Source: Entrophospora sp. SA101
Taxonomy: Eukaryota; Glomeromycota; Glomeromycetes; Entrophosporales; Entrophosporaceae
DNA: 11,432 nucleotides
Assembly (NCBI GenBank): GCA_958430865.1
Contig: CAUDNR010000618.1
Location: 7,804-19,235 of the forward strand
Reading direction: 5' to 3'
The translations under genes and the position numbers were made by a program. Positions 1 to 7,605 of the stretch are shown piece by piece. Every line of letters starts with the position of its first letter. Positions within the stretch are counted from its first letter, which is position 1. Under the pieces are notes generated by a model that saw nothing but the letters and a program-made list of their open reading frames with translations, was not told the origin of the DNA and did no database searches.

Positions 1-64
1 GGGGATTTTGTTTTTTTAAAATGAAAAAGAAATTTTTTTTTTGTAATTTTTTTAAATTTTTTTT

Positions 65-105
<41 letters not shown>

Positions 106-605
106 GAATTGCGAATGTTAATTATTTACAAATATTTATTAGAGATTAGATAGTTTACTTTGTGATATGATAATTAACAAATTGTTTGTATGGATGCTAA
201 GTGTTATGTTGCAATTAAAGTGCAATATCGCGGCTAGAATGTTAGATTGCAATGAAGTTGTTACTAATTAATTTAATTGTATAAAAGAAGCTCAAATTCA
301 ACTTGCTTGTAAAATAACCTTAACATTCTAATAAAGTTTTAAAAGTTAACTTATTTCTAAGTTAATAAATTAGTTTCAACTAAATAAAACGTTTTTCTTA
401 ATTCACTAAACCAAAATTATTGCTAATAAAACTAATTTGTTAGTAGCCAATTCATAATCATAAATTTTATATTGTTATCACGCTCCCCCAAACAATAATT
501 GGTGACAATACCATGAATTGACTATTCAAATATGGACATTCTTTTTCAATCGGGAGTGATGTTGAGAATTAAGTGAATTAAATGTATAAAATTATTTTAT
601 TAAAT
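1..605. other. AT-rich intergenic spacer with long T tract
   Basis: No convincing coding frame is seen on either strand. The stretch opens with T-rich low-complexity sequence, including an uninterrupted run of 37 T at 67-103. A TATA-like TATAAAAG lies near 281-288, but no gene can be attached to it. Near 477-560 there is a weak foldback: ATCACGCTCCC at 477-487 faces GGGAGTGAT at 552-560, with one arm carrying two extra bases. The right part would be the 3' flank of the minus-strand gene that stops at 606. Confidence 0.5.
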
Positions 606-2041
606 TTATTGTTTTTTCTTAAGCCTACTGACAGGTTTTGCTATTTTTCTATAAGGAAATAACAATTCTCTATTATTATTATTATTATTAGTATTAGTAT
701 TATTATTATTGTTATTATTATCATCATTAAAATTATTATTATTATTATTATTATCATTATTATCATCATTGTAATCCATTGTTATATCCATATCATCAGA
801 TTCGGGCCAAGTAAAGAATGTTTGAGATGAAATAGTGGTAGTTGATGACGATGGGTTTGGTAGTGATGATGGTGGTGGTGGTGGAAATGATGATTTTGGT
901 GGTGACGATGATGATAGCTTTTTCTTCTTTTTTAACCTTTTCTCCTATTGTTAAATAAAATCAAATAATGTTATTTTGTTTTTTTTTTTTTTTTAAAAAA
1001 AATTATATTTATGATCTCAATTCAGCATATTGCTATAAATTCTTATTTGAAAAACAATGACTCTGAATGAAAAAATTGACACCACATTAACAAATAATGA
1101 GGAACAATTCTTAATCCATTTACACTACATTACCCAAAATAATGTAGAAAAATGAACCGTAATAAAAACCACAATAAAATTGACACCACATTAACAAGTA
1201 ATGAGGAACAATTCTTAATCCATTTACACTACACTACCCAAAATAATGTAGAAAAATGAACCATAATAAGAACCATAATAAAATTGACACCACATTAACA
1301 AGTAATGAGGAACAATTCTTAATCCATTTACACTACATTACCCAAAATAATGTAGAAAAATGAACCGTAAAGGAGAACTACTAGCATTTTAATTTTTTTT
1401 TAAATTTTTTTATTTTTATTTTTCTTTATTTTTTATTCTTATTTTTATTTTTATTTTATTTTTATTTTTATTTTTATTTTTATTTTTTTTTGTTTTAAAT
1501 TATTTATTAACATTTAGAATACATATAAAAGATCAATACAAATGATAATTCTAAATGTTAAATTATTTTTTTATTTTTATTTTTATTTTTTTTAAATTAT
1601 TTATTAACATTTAGAATACATATAAAAATCAATACAAATGATAATTCTAAATGTTTAAATTATTTTTTATTTTTATTTATTTTTTATTTTTATTTTTTTT
1701 TATATATTTTTAAATATTATTTTTTAATGCTAGTAATTCGGTAATAAATATCATCATCATCATTGCTATTTATCTATCTAGCCAATTCATCATTAAATGA
1801 GTAGGATATCTTTATGAATAATATATATCAAATGTACCTGATAATGCTTCTTCAACAAAGCCCCTGCCTTCTCCTTCCTTTCCACCGCCTCCTCTTCCTC
1901 TATTTTTTTCAACTCTCTGATATAGTGCACTAGTATATCTTCTTCTTTGTATTTGAGTATTGTTAGAAAAATTTTAAAATGGTCATAAGACCAGTCCTCT
2001 TGTTCAAAAAAATTTTTTAGGTGAGAATTATCGCATTTCAT
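606..2041 (-). CDS. Hypothetical Asn-rich protein, two exons, minus strand
   Basis: I do not recognise this protein. The model joins exon 1 (2041 down to 1838, 68 codons, phase 0, ending CAG before donor GTACAT) to exon 2 (944 down to 606, 113 codons including TAA, after acceptor AATAG). Both junctions are phase 0, and an in-frame TAG sits directly before exon 2, so splicing is needed to read it. The product is 180 aa. Residues 1-68 are charged and helix-prone, with a Lys/Glu-rich coiled-coil-like stretch at about 44-65. Then come a basic Lys cluster (70-77), a Ser/Pro-rich linker with five consecutive Pro, an acidic patch, an Asn/Asp tract at about 127-159, and a basic tail. The intron would be 893 bp, against 68-99 bp in the RING gene of this window, and it is full of repeats. 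The frame stays open upstream of the chosen ATG to a TAG at 2087-2089, so another 5' exon is possible. Two unrelated fragments are the main alternative. Confidence 0.45.
1072..1370. repeat. 104-bp tandem repeat, about 2.9 copies
   Basis: Three near-identical direct copies begin at 1072, 1176 and 1280, spaced exactly 104 bp apart. The third stops at 1370, about 13 bp short of a full unit. Each unit contains a hairpin with arms CTACATTA and TAATGTAG around a 7-nt loop (1125-1147, 1229-1251, 1333-1355); copy 2 has one arm mismatch. Copies differ at only a few positions, which implies recent amplification or homogenisation. The array lies inside the proposed intron of the minus-strand gene. No coding potential is evident. 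Confidence 0.9.
1375..1739. mobile_element. T-rich element with 14-bp inverted ends (MITE-like)
   Basis: The stretch is bounded by GAACTACTAGCATT (1375-1388) and AATGCTAGTAATTC (1726-1739), which are inverted repeats matching at 13 of 14 positions. The interior is mostly TTTTTA-type low-complexity sequence. It holds two direct copies of a 97-bp unit (from 1494 and from 1591), each containing a 12- to 14-bp hairpin. No transposase is encoded. GTAA occurs just outside both ends (1367-1370 and 1741-1744), but it does not abut the inverted repeats cleanly, so target duplication is uncertain. The left edge truncates the third 104-bp repeat, which suggests the element inserted there. Confidence 0.5.
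1494..1665. repeat. Two 97-bp direct repeats, each with a hairpin
   Basis: The unit begins TTTAAATTATTTATTAAC at 1494 and again at 1591. Copy 1 has arms TTAACATTTAGAAT (1507-1520) and ATTCTAAATGTTAA (1548-1561), a perfect 14-bp stem. Copy 2 has a 12-bp stem (AACATTTAGAAT at 1606-1617, and 1644-1655). The loops are 26-27 nt. The pair forms the core of the T-rich element around it. Confidence 0.85.
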
Positions 2042-2108
2042 TTTAAAAAAATTTTTAAAAGAAATCTTTACCCTTATTTGTGATACCTAATGATTATATA
2101 CAGGACAG

Positions 2109-2213
2109 CAGGGTTGTCAATGGGTCAATTGAGACCAATTTCTAAATATGTTTAAAATGTTACATCAACAGACCCAACAGACCATCAATGGACCAGCACC
2201 ATGACCAACCCTG
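2109..2213. mobile_element. hAT-like MITE, 105 bp, 8-bp target duplication
   Basis: The element starts CAGGGTTGTCAATGG and ends with sequence whose reverse complement is CAGGGTTGGTCATGG, so the two termini are inverted repeats with one-base offsets. It is flanked by perfect 8-bp direct repeats CAGGACAG (2101-2108 and 2214-2221). CAGGGnTG termini with 8-bp target duplications are typical of hAT superfamily elements. At 105 bp it can encode nothing and must have been moved in trans. It sits about 68 bp upstream of the modelled start of the minus-strand gene. Confidence 0.85.
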
Positions 2214-2221
2214 CAGGACAG

Positions 2222-2678
2222 CCAAGTTGTTTATATATATATAGCATATAGAAAAAAAACCATATTTCTATTACCATTACTGTCTTCAATATACTCGGGT
2301 TTATAAAACTGTTTTTTTGTAAATCTCTAAAACTTATTAACCAATACTAGACAAGCTTGGAAAACAAGCTTTGTAAAATAAAATTGATTAATGTTTTTAT
2401 AAATTGATTAATGTTTTATCAAGCATTCAATAGTTGTATGTATAACAGGCGGGTTTGATGCTTATTTGATGTAAAAATGAAAATACCATCCATATAAGTA
2501 TTTAATATTAATAGTTTTTTCAAAATTAAAAAAAACAAATAGTTCTTTACCTATTACCATATATCTTTGTATCCCACTAAGTACTTGATTGAATTGAGTG
2601 ATCTTAGATTCAAAAGAAAGCCTGAATTCTATTTTACATTTGATTTCTATGAAATGAACAAATGTTCATATGTGATTT
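2222..2678. other. Intergenic stretch with possible coding remnant
   Basis: This is AT-rich spacer. A 20-bp tandem duplication (AAATTGATTAATGTTTTTAT type) occurs at 2381-2417. From 2543 to 2695 there is an open stretch of 50 codons on the plus strand with no ATG near its start but directly after an AG acceptor-like ATAG. Its product has protein-like composition, with Lys/Arg/Phe/Tyr-rich residues and no homopolymers. It may be a terminal exon or a broken gene fragment. I cannot name it or find partner exons. Confidence 0.25.
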
Positions 2679-3120
2679 ATTATCAATTTGAATAATGGTT
2701 TTATTATTTCTCTTTTCTCTTTAAACATGAAGCATTGATAAAAATAGATGATAAAATCAGATTTACTAAACTCATTTTAAATAAACAAACAAATAATTGT
2801 TTATAGTTAGTTATTCCTGAAATATCAATTAATTAATTCAAACCCAAAAATATCAAAAAAATAACAAAATTCTCAGGTTCAAGTATTATTATCAATTTGA
2901 ATAATGGTTTTATTATTTCTCTTTTCTTTTTAAACATGAAGCATTGATAAAAATAGATGATAAAATCGGATTTACTAAACTCATTTTTAAACAAACAAAC
3001 AAACAAACAAATGTTCATGTTTTTGCATTGTATTATTTATAGTTAGTTATTCTGAATTTGTATCAATTAATTAATTCAAACCCAACAAAAAAATTAACAA
3101 AATTCTTGGGTTCAAGTATT
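2679..3120. repeat. Tandem duplication, 209 bp and 233 bp units
   Basis: Unit 1 (2679-2887) and unit 2 (2888-3120) both begin ATTATCAATTTGAATAATGG and both end with GGTTCAAGTATT. They align closely over most of their length. Unit 2 is longer mainly through an expanded AAAC/CAAA run and an insertion of about 20 bp carrying ATGTTCATG, which echoes sequence just before unit 1 near 2660. Short open frames on the minus strand here read through the repeat and look spurious. The duplication lies just 5' of the transposase remnant. Confidence 0.85.
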
Positions 3121-3352
3121 CTTTGTCATAATTTATAAAGTGGTGAAAAACTGATTTATTTTTTTATTTTTCTTTATTTACTGAATTGGAATTTAAAGAA
3201 AATTTTGAATATAAATGCAAGACGTTTTTTGCCAGCTGTACTATTAAAAAAATAATCAATAAAGTATCTCTAATAAACATTTTCTTTATTCAAATTTTCT
3301 TTTTACAAGCTCTATTATTACAAATCTAATTCTTTTCCTCAATTAAATTTTT

Positions 3353-3366
3353 CCTATATATATATC
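3353..3366 (+). promoter_or_regulatory. TATA-like element before transposase gene
   Basis: An alternating TATATATATAT run (3355-3365) lies about 24 bp before the ATG at 3389. Its position suits a core promoter or short-leader context, but simple AT runs are common in this window, so the call is weak. Confidence 0.25.
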
Positions 3367-5423
3367 AACAAATTTAATCACATTAAAAATGGTCAAATAC
3401 AATAAAAGACAACATCAAATTGCAAGATTAGCTAAAGCTAGAAGAAGTCGTTCTGAAAGCAATTCAATGAATTTAAATACAAATGATGTTGAAATGGATT
3501 TAATTGAACCTGAATCTGAACCTGAAATTCAAATTGAAGCTGAACCCGAAATTCAAACTGAATCTGATTGGAGTTCTGATGACAACGAACCATGGGATGA
3601 TTTGAGAATGGACAGAGATGATAATGCTGATCTTGTATGTGGATGGTGGGAAGAGGCAAAACAAACTTTCAAAGAAAATGCCATTTCAATAAAAAGCAGG
3701 TCTTTTTACATGAAAGATTCAAAAAGAACGCTATGAAGGCAGGCTAGTCAATTAAAACAAGCAGCAGAAGGATCAAAGAAAATCACCAATTTTTTTAACC
3801 TTCAAACTTCCAGTGAAGATCAACCTGAAGATTCAGAGCAAAGTGGTGTTGAATCATTAAATTATGATCTTGATGATGATTATTATTTTGATCTTGGTCT
3901 TGAAGATGATAGTAACCTTATGAATAATGACTGGAAAAGTGCAATAAGTTCTGTTGAGCGAGCTCTTGGAAGACCTAAGTTAACCAATGATGTAAAGTCC
4001 AAATTAATGGCAATTGAAATGTATTTTAGACATTTAGATAATGGCAAAAAACAGATTGAAGCAAGTGAAATAGTTGCAATATCTCTAGGGTGGGCAAAAG
4101 TTTATAAAGGAAGATGCATTAGAACTTGGGCTAAACAATGGGTCCAAAATAAAAAATTACCTGAATCAAATAGAGGAAAACACCCAAAAACAAAAAGCCT
4201 TTTGGATCATGAAGATGTTGCTGCTCAGATTGGAAGTCACTTGAGGTCCAATAAATTTGATATAATGCCTAAAAAATTATGTAAACATGTCAATGATGTA
4301 ATATTGCCTAATTTTGGAGTGGAAAATGAAAACAAGAAAATATCCGAAAAAACTGCAGCAAGATGGCTCAAAAAATTAGGATGGGTGTTTGGTGCTTATA
4401 AAAAAGGATTCTATCATGATGGCTGATGTTGTTGAATATAGAGAAAAATTTTTAAAATTTATGGAAGTGGAATACGAACCTTATGCTCCAAGGTTTGAGG
4501 GAGATAATTTAGATGAAAGAATTGACCCTGTATTAGAAGGAGGAGCTAAAGTAAGACATATAATAGCACATGATGAATCTACTTTCTATTCAAATGAAAG
4601 TAATAGTCAAGGTTGGACTCTAGAAGGTGAACAACCTTTAAGAAAGAAGGGGAGAGGGAGGGCTTATCATGTTAGTGATTTTTTAAGTGAAACAATAGGT
4701 CCCTTACATCTAAATGATGAAGAACAAAATCAATTCCCCCACTTACCTAAACAAAGCCGTGAATGTATTATATCAGGATCAAATCATGATGGGTGGTGGA
4801 CAACAGAAAAATTAAAAAATCAAATAATTAATAAAGCAATACCAATATTCGAAGCCACTCATCCAGGTTGCATTGCTCTATTTGCATTTGACAATGCAAC
4901 TTCTCATGCAGCCTTTGCTGATGATGCTTTGGTTGCATCCAATCTAAATTGGAATGATGGTGGAAAACAACCAAAGATGAGAGATACTGTTTTCAATGGT
5001 GCAATTCAACAGATGACTTACCCTAGTGGAGAACAGAAGGGAATGAAAACAATTTTGCAAGAAAGAGGATTACTTAAGGAAGGATTAAAAAAGTATGTTC
5101 TGACTGTAAAACTAAAAAGTTAAGGGAGCAGAATACAAAAACAGATTGTTGTGGACTGAAGATTCTGGAGTTACAACCAGATTTTGAGTCACAAAAGGGA
5201 ATTATTCAAGAAACAATTGAAGGGAAGGGACATATGGTGATTTTCTACCCCAAGTTCCATTGCGAATTAAATTTCATTGAAATGTATTGGGGTGCAGCCA
5301 AGAGATACACAAGAGAAAATTGTGACTACACCTGGGGTGGACTCTTGGAAACAGTACCTTTGGCCTTGGACTCTGTTCCAATTTCATCAATAAGAAGATA
5401 TGCATGTAGGTCTTTCAGATATA

Positions 5424-5432
5424 TGGATGCAT
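5424..5432. repeat. Left 9-bp target site duplication of the MITE
   Basis: TGGATGCAT here is repeated exactly at 5668-5676 on the other side of the 235-bp element. In the transposase frame it encodes part of the Met-Asp-Ala region. Confidence 0.9.
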
Positions 5433-5667
5433 AGCATAATGGACACTCATTTTGTGCAACAGTCATTTGTATAATAGTCAGGTGGTTACACAGAGCCCGT
5501 TGCTTCTGAAACTTCACTAGAATATAGCTGTAGCCTCTCTAAGTCCAGATCATCAGCAAGATCAAAATTATCTCACACTTTTATAATCAAACTTTTGCAA
5601 GAACTTTCACCATAACATATGTTATGTTGATCATTTTTTTGTGATCTGCAACAGTGTCCACTATGCT
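5433..5667. mobile_element. 235-bp MITE nested in the transposase pseudogene
   Basis: The ends are AGCATAATGGACACT (5433-5447) and, inverted, AGCATAGTGGACACT (5653-5667), matching at 14 of 15 positions. A perfect 9-bp duplication TGGATGCAT flanks the element (5424-5432, 5668-5676). Removing it with one duplicate fuses the transposase frame without any shift, which proves insertion into that gene. Its first two bases complete a TAG stop. Inside are a direct subterminal repeat TGCAACAGT (5455-5463, 5647-5655) and a 16-bp perfect palindrome CATAACATATGTTATG (5611-5626). It has no coding capacity. A 9-bp duplication is usual for Mutator-like elements, so a MULE-type mobiliser is the best guess, but the termini do not by themselves identify the superfamily. 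Confidence 0.92.
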
Positions 5668-5676
5668 TGGATGCAT
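5668..5676. repeat. Right 9-bp target site duplication of the MITE
   Basis: TGGATGCAT is identical to 5424-5432. The transposase reading frame resumes here (Tyr-Arg-Lys-Gly-Leu) and runs to TAA at 5784-5786. Confidence 0.9.
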
Positions 5677-5900
5677 ATAGAAAAGGGTTGACTCTTAATG
5701 CTGCAGAATATGCTGTAAAAAAATATAGTTCCCATAGAAAAATTCCCAACAGTGTATTGTGTGATCTTGAATCTATTATGAATTAATATTAATTTTATAT
5801 ATAGTATTTATTTTTTTCCATTCATATATATAATAAAATAATGTAACTTAATAAAATATTATGTAAAAAAAAAATTATTTTGCAAATTAATAATGTTCCT

Positions 5901-5965
5901 GTTTCCTGTTCCTTGTTACACAGTCAAAATTAAATTTTATTGGCTGATCAGAAGGAACAGGAAAC
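5901..5965. repeat. Foldback with 14-bp arms, GTTTCCTGTTCCTT
   Basis: GTTTCCTGTTCCTT (5901-5914) faces its perfect reverse complement AAGGAACAGGAAAC (5952-5965) across a 37-nt spacer. A further inverted copy, AAGGAACAGGAAC, lies at 6348-6360, followed by GGAAC. The outer pair (5895-5914 and 6348-6365) could be the ends of a nonautonomous element of about 470 bp, but no target duplication was found. Confidence 0.7.
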
Positions 5966-6000
5966 GATTTTTAAAAAAAAAATAAGAAATAAAAAAAATA

Positions 6001-6240
6001 AAAACAAGAAAACGAGAATATCATAAAATAGCTTCTACTAATAATGTACAACAGCCTCGTCCAGTTCAAAGAGTAGCTTCTATTAATGACATGCAACAAC
6101 AACAAAGCATTTATCCGGTTCAGTAACTTCTACTAATAATAATGATGTGTAACAACAAAACTTTCATCAAATTCATCCAATTCAGTTATTTCTTGGAATA
6201 GATTTAGAAACAATGCCTCTTCAATTCTTTCACAAGTTGA
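6001..6240 (+). pseudogene. Degenerate Gln/Asn-rich repeat-coding remnant
   Basis: An open stretch at 6001-6126 reads a basic start, then Ser-Thr-Asn-Asn and Gln-rich segments, and ends in TAA at 6124-6126. After a frame change, similar sequence continues at about 6127-6240 with a further in-frame TAA. At DNA level three imperfect units start near 6031, 6076 and 6126, each beginning like CTTCTACTAATAAT, passing through CAACAA-type sequence and closing with (C)CAGTTCA. Stops and frame changes argue for a decayed low-complexity coding region. No family is recognised, and a noncoding repeat is an equal alternative. Confidence 0.3.
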
Positions 6241-6459
6241 CATATTTTTTAAAAAAACGCGTGTAGTTCAGTCCCAAATATAGAAGTTATGGAAACAACT
6301 AGGAAATTTCTGCTCAAAGTTGATTACCTAATAAGGTATTGTACAACAAGGAACAGGAACGGAACAACTTTGAACACCCCTATTATCTTCATTATCTATA
6401 GTATTTTCATCCTCTTCATATAGGATAAATTTTCTTACATGGTGCAATGTGTTCTTAAA

Positions 6460-6488
6460 TTTAAATATTAATTATATTAATATTTAAA
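6460..6488. repeat. Perfect AT palindrome, 13-bp arms
   Basis: TTTAAATATTAAT (6460-6472) faces ATTAATATTTAAA (6476-6488) across a 3-nt loop. Such palindromes can arise by chance in AT-rich DNA, though 13 perfect pairs is long. No function is assigned. Confidence 0.8.
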
Positions 6489-6977
6489 CGGAAAATTTTT
6501 TTTTATCACCATTAAAGGTCACGTGATACAAAAATTTTATTGCATTTTTGAGCATAACTTACAATTCTGAGATTTGATTCTTTCCCCAAAATTGGCCACG
6601 GGGCGCAGTAAGTTGCGGGACTAGGTGACTTGCACTATATGTAAATTCGAATTTTACTATGATGCAGATCACCCAAATTTACTATGTTTTACACCCCCTT
6701 ATAGATCTGCGGGAAATGTCTTGTGACTATTTACCATACATTTTTTGTACTAACAAACATGGAAAGAAAAGGTACTAGTACAGCTTTTCTATAAGAATTT
6801 CTCATAGAGAAAATTACTTGAAAATTTAATAACTTGATGATTAGATTATAAAACTGGCTAATAATTATCAAATATTGTTAATTTTTTTCAGACAAGCATT
6901 CATTGAAGTCTTAATGTTATTTGGTGGTAGTGTACAATTATACTAGTTACAAAACTTTATCACGCAATATCATGTGA

Positions 6978-7080
6978 TTGAACTTGAACTTTGAACCAAA
7001 CTCGAACTAAACTTATGGATACAGTTCAAATTTGGTTCGAGTTCAACCATTATCTGTTCAAGTTAGTTCAGGTTCAAAAA
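6978..7080. repeat. GAAC/GTTC-rich imperfect foldback
   Basis: The left part (6978-7013) contains four GAAC tetramers spaced about 6-9 bp apart. The right part (7024-7076) contains six GTTC tetramers. Segments such as CGAACcaaA can pair across the centre. The layout resembles subterminal repeat arrays of some hAT-type MITEs, but no terminal repeats or target duplication could be fixed. Confidence 0.5.
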
Positions 7081-7550
7081 ACATTGATATGGCATGTTTA
7101 GAGATGGGCATTAGAAAAATTACGTTAAAAGAAAACGTTAAAAGGAATATTAATATTAAATTTTTACTTTTACATTTCATGCATCGATCTATATATCTTT
7201 TTACACTTTCTCAACTATGTAAAGAACCTCTTCTCAAATAAAATAAAAAAATCGTGAAAGCACTTTAAAGAAATCGAATATTTCCCCGTACAACGTAAAA
7301 TTAATAATTAACCACATATTAAAAATTTTTCGGTTTTTTTATTCCTTTTTTTTTAATTAAGGATAACGAACGTACTCATCATTTGTAATTCTTTATGTAG
7401 TAGATTAAATTTGAAATTAAAAAAAAGAAATTTTGGCTGGGCTCTTGAATCTCGGTTTTCCTAGCAAAAGCCACCCAACTAGTTACTATGATCATTGTCT
7501 TACATCCAAAATTTTGATTTACCAAATGTGGGTTTGTCCACAATGTTTAT

Positions 7551-7565
7551 TCTATATATAATACA
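7551..7565 (+). promoter_or_regulatory. TATA-like element of the RING-H2 gene
   Basis: TATATATAATA (7553-7563) lies about 43 bp before the proposed ATG at 7606. This is compatible with a core promoter and a very short leader. It may instead be ordinary AT-rich spacer. Confidence 0.3.
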
Positions 7566-7605
7566 AATGTGGAAAAAAAATTTATAAACTTTTTTATATT
7601 TAAAA

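Larger units (their letters stand above)
3389..5786 (+). pseudogene. Decayed DDE transposase (IS630/Tc1-mariner-like)
   Basis: This is a transposase gene for cut-and-paste DNA transposition, now broken. The product reads in order: basic start; acidic region; a KKITNFF motif (3767-3787) after the stop; a helix-turn-helix-like region (about 3968-4390) ending in ISEKTAARWLKKLGW; then the DDE catalytic part. The probable triad is Asp in HDEST (4572-4574), Asp in FDNATSH (4890-4892), and Glu in ELNFIEMYWG (5279-5281), comparable to the NPIE..W motif of Tc1/IS630 enzymes. Four lesions are seen: an in-frame TGA at 3734-3736; a frameshift at about 4424-4430, where a few bases seem lost; a shift at the A6 run 5087-5092 consistent with one lost A; and a MITE at 5433-5667. 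Past the MITE the last 36 codons resume at 5676 and end at TAA 5784. The family is remembered from fungal genomes, not checked by search. I could not find terminal inverted repeats for the parent element. Confidence 0.85.
5787..7605. other. Large noncoding stretch with repeat debris
   Basis: No intact gene is supported in these 1.8 kb. The stretch holds a GTTCC-rich foldback (5901-5965) with a third copy near 6348-6360, a degenerate Gln-rich repeat remnant (6001-6240), a small nested inverted repeat (6315-6372), a perfect AT palindrome (6460-6488), a CACGTG-bearing motif (6517-6527), and a GAAC/GTTC foldback (6978-7080). The final 350 bp before 7606 presumably holds the promoter of the RING gene. 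A plus-strand open frame at 7032-7241 starts inside the foldback and looks spurious. Confidence 0.6.

Noticed and set aside
606..791. Dictyostelium origin suggested by poly-Asn
   Set aside because: The spacers are less AT-extreme than in Dictyostelium, and the transposase type together with short fungal introns fits a Glomeromycotina-like fungus better.
1072..1370. CRISPR-like array
   Set aside because: The repeats are contiguous 104-bp units without unique spacers, in a eukaryotic context.
3438..3659. Minus-strand open frame of 73 codons
   Set aside because: It lies antisense to the well-supported N-terminal part of the transposase and has repetitive Gln/Phe composition produced by the opposite strand.
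3700..3742. Intron that would remove the TGA in the transposase
   Set aside because: GT at 3700 and AG at 3741-3742 give a 43-nt gap that breaks the frame and brings in TAA soon after. A nonsense mutation is simpler.
5326..5517. Minus-strand open frame of 63 codons
   Set aside because: It is antisense to the transposase and runs across the MITE boundary, so it cannot be an old conserved gene.
7099..7110. TAGAGATGGGCA as a hAT transposon end
   Set aside because: It looks like a hAT terminus, but no inverted partner TGCCCATCTCTA lies downstream and no 8-bp duplication was found.
7032..7241. Plus-strand 69-codon frame
   Set aside because: It begins inside the GAAC/GTTC foldback and shows no domain-like composition; it is probably a chance frame.
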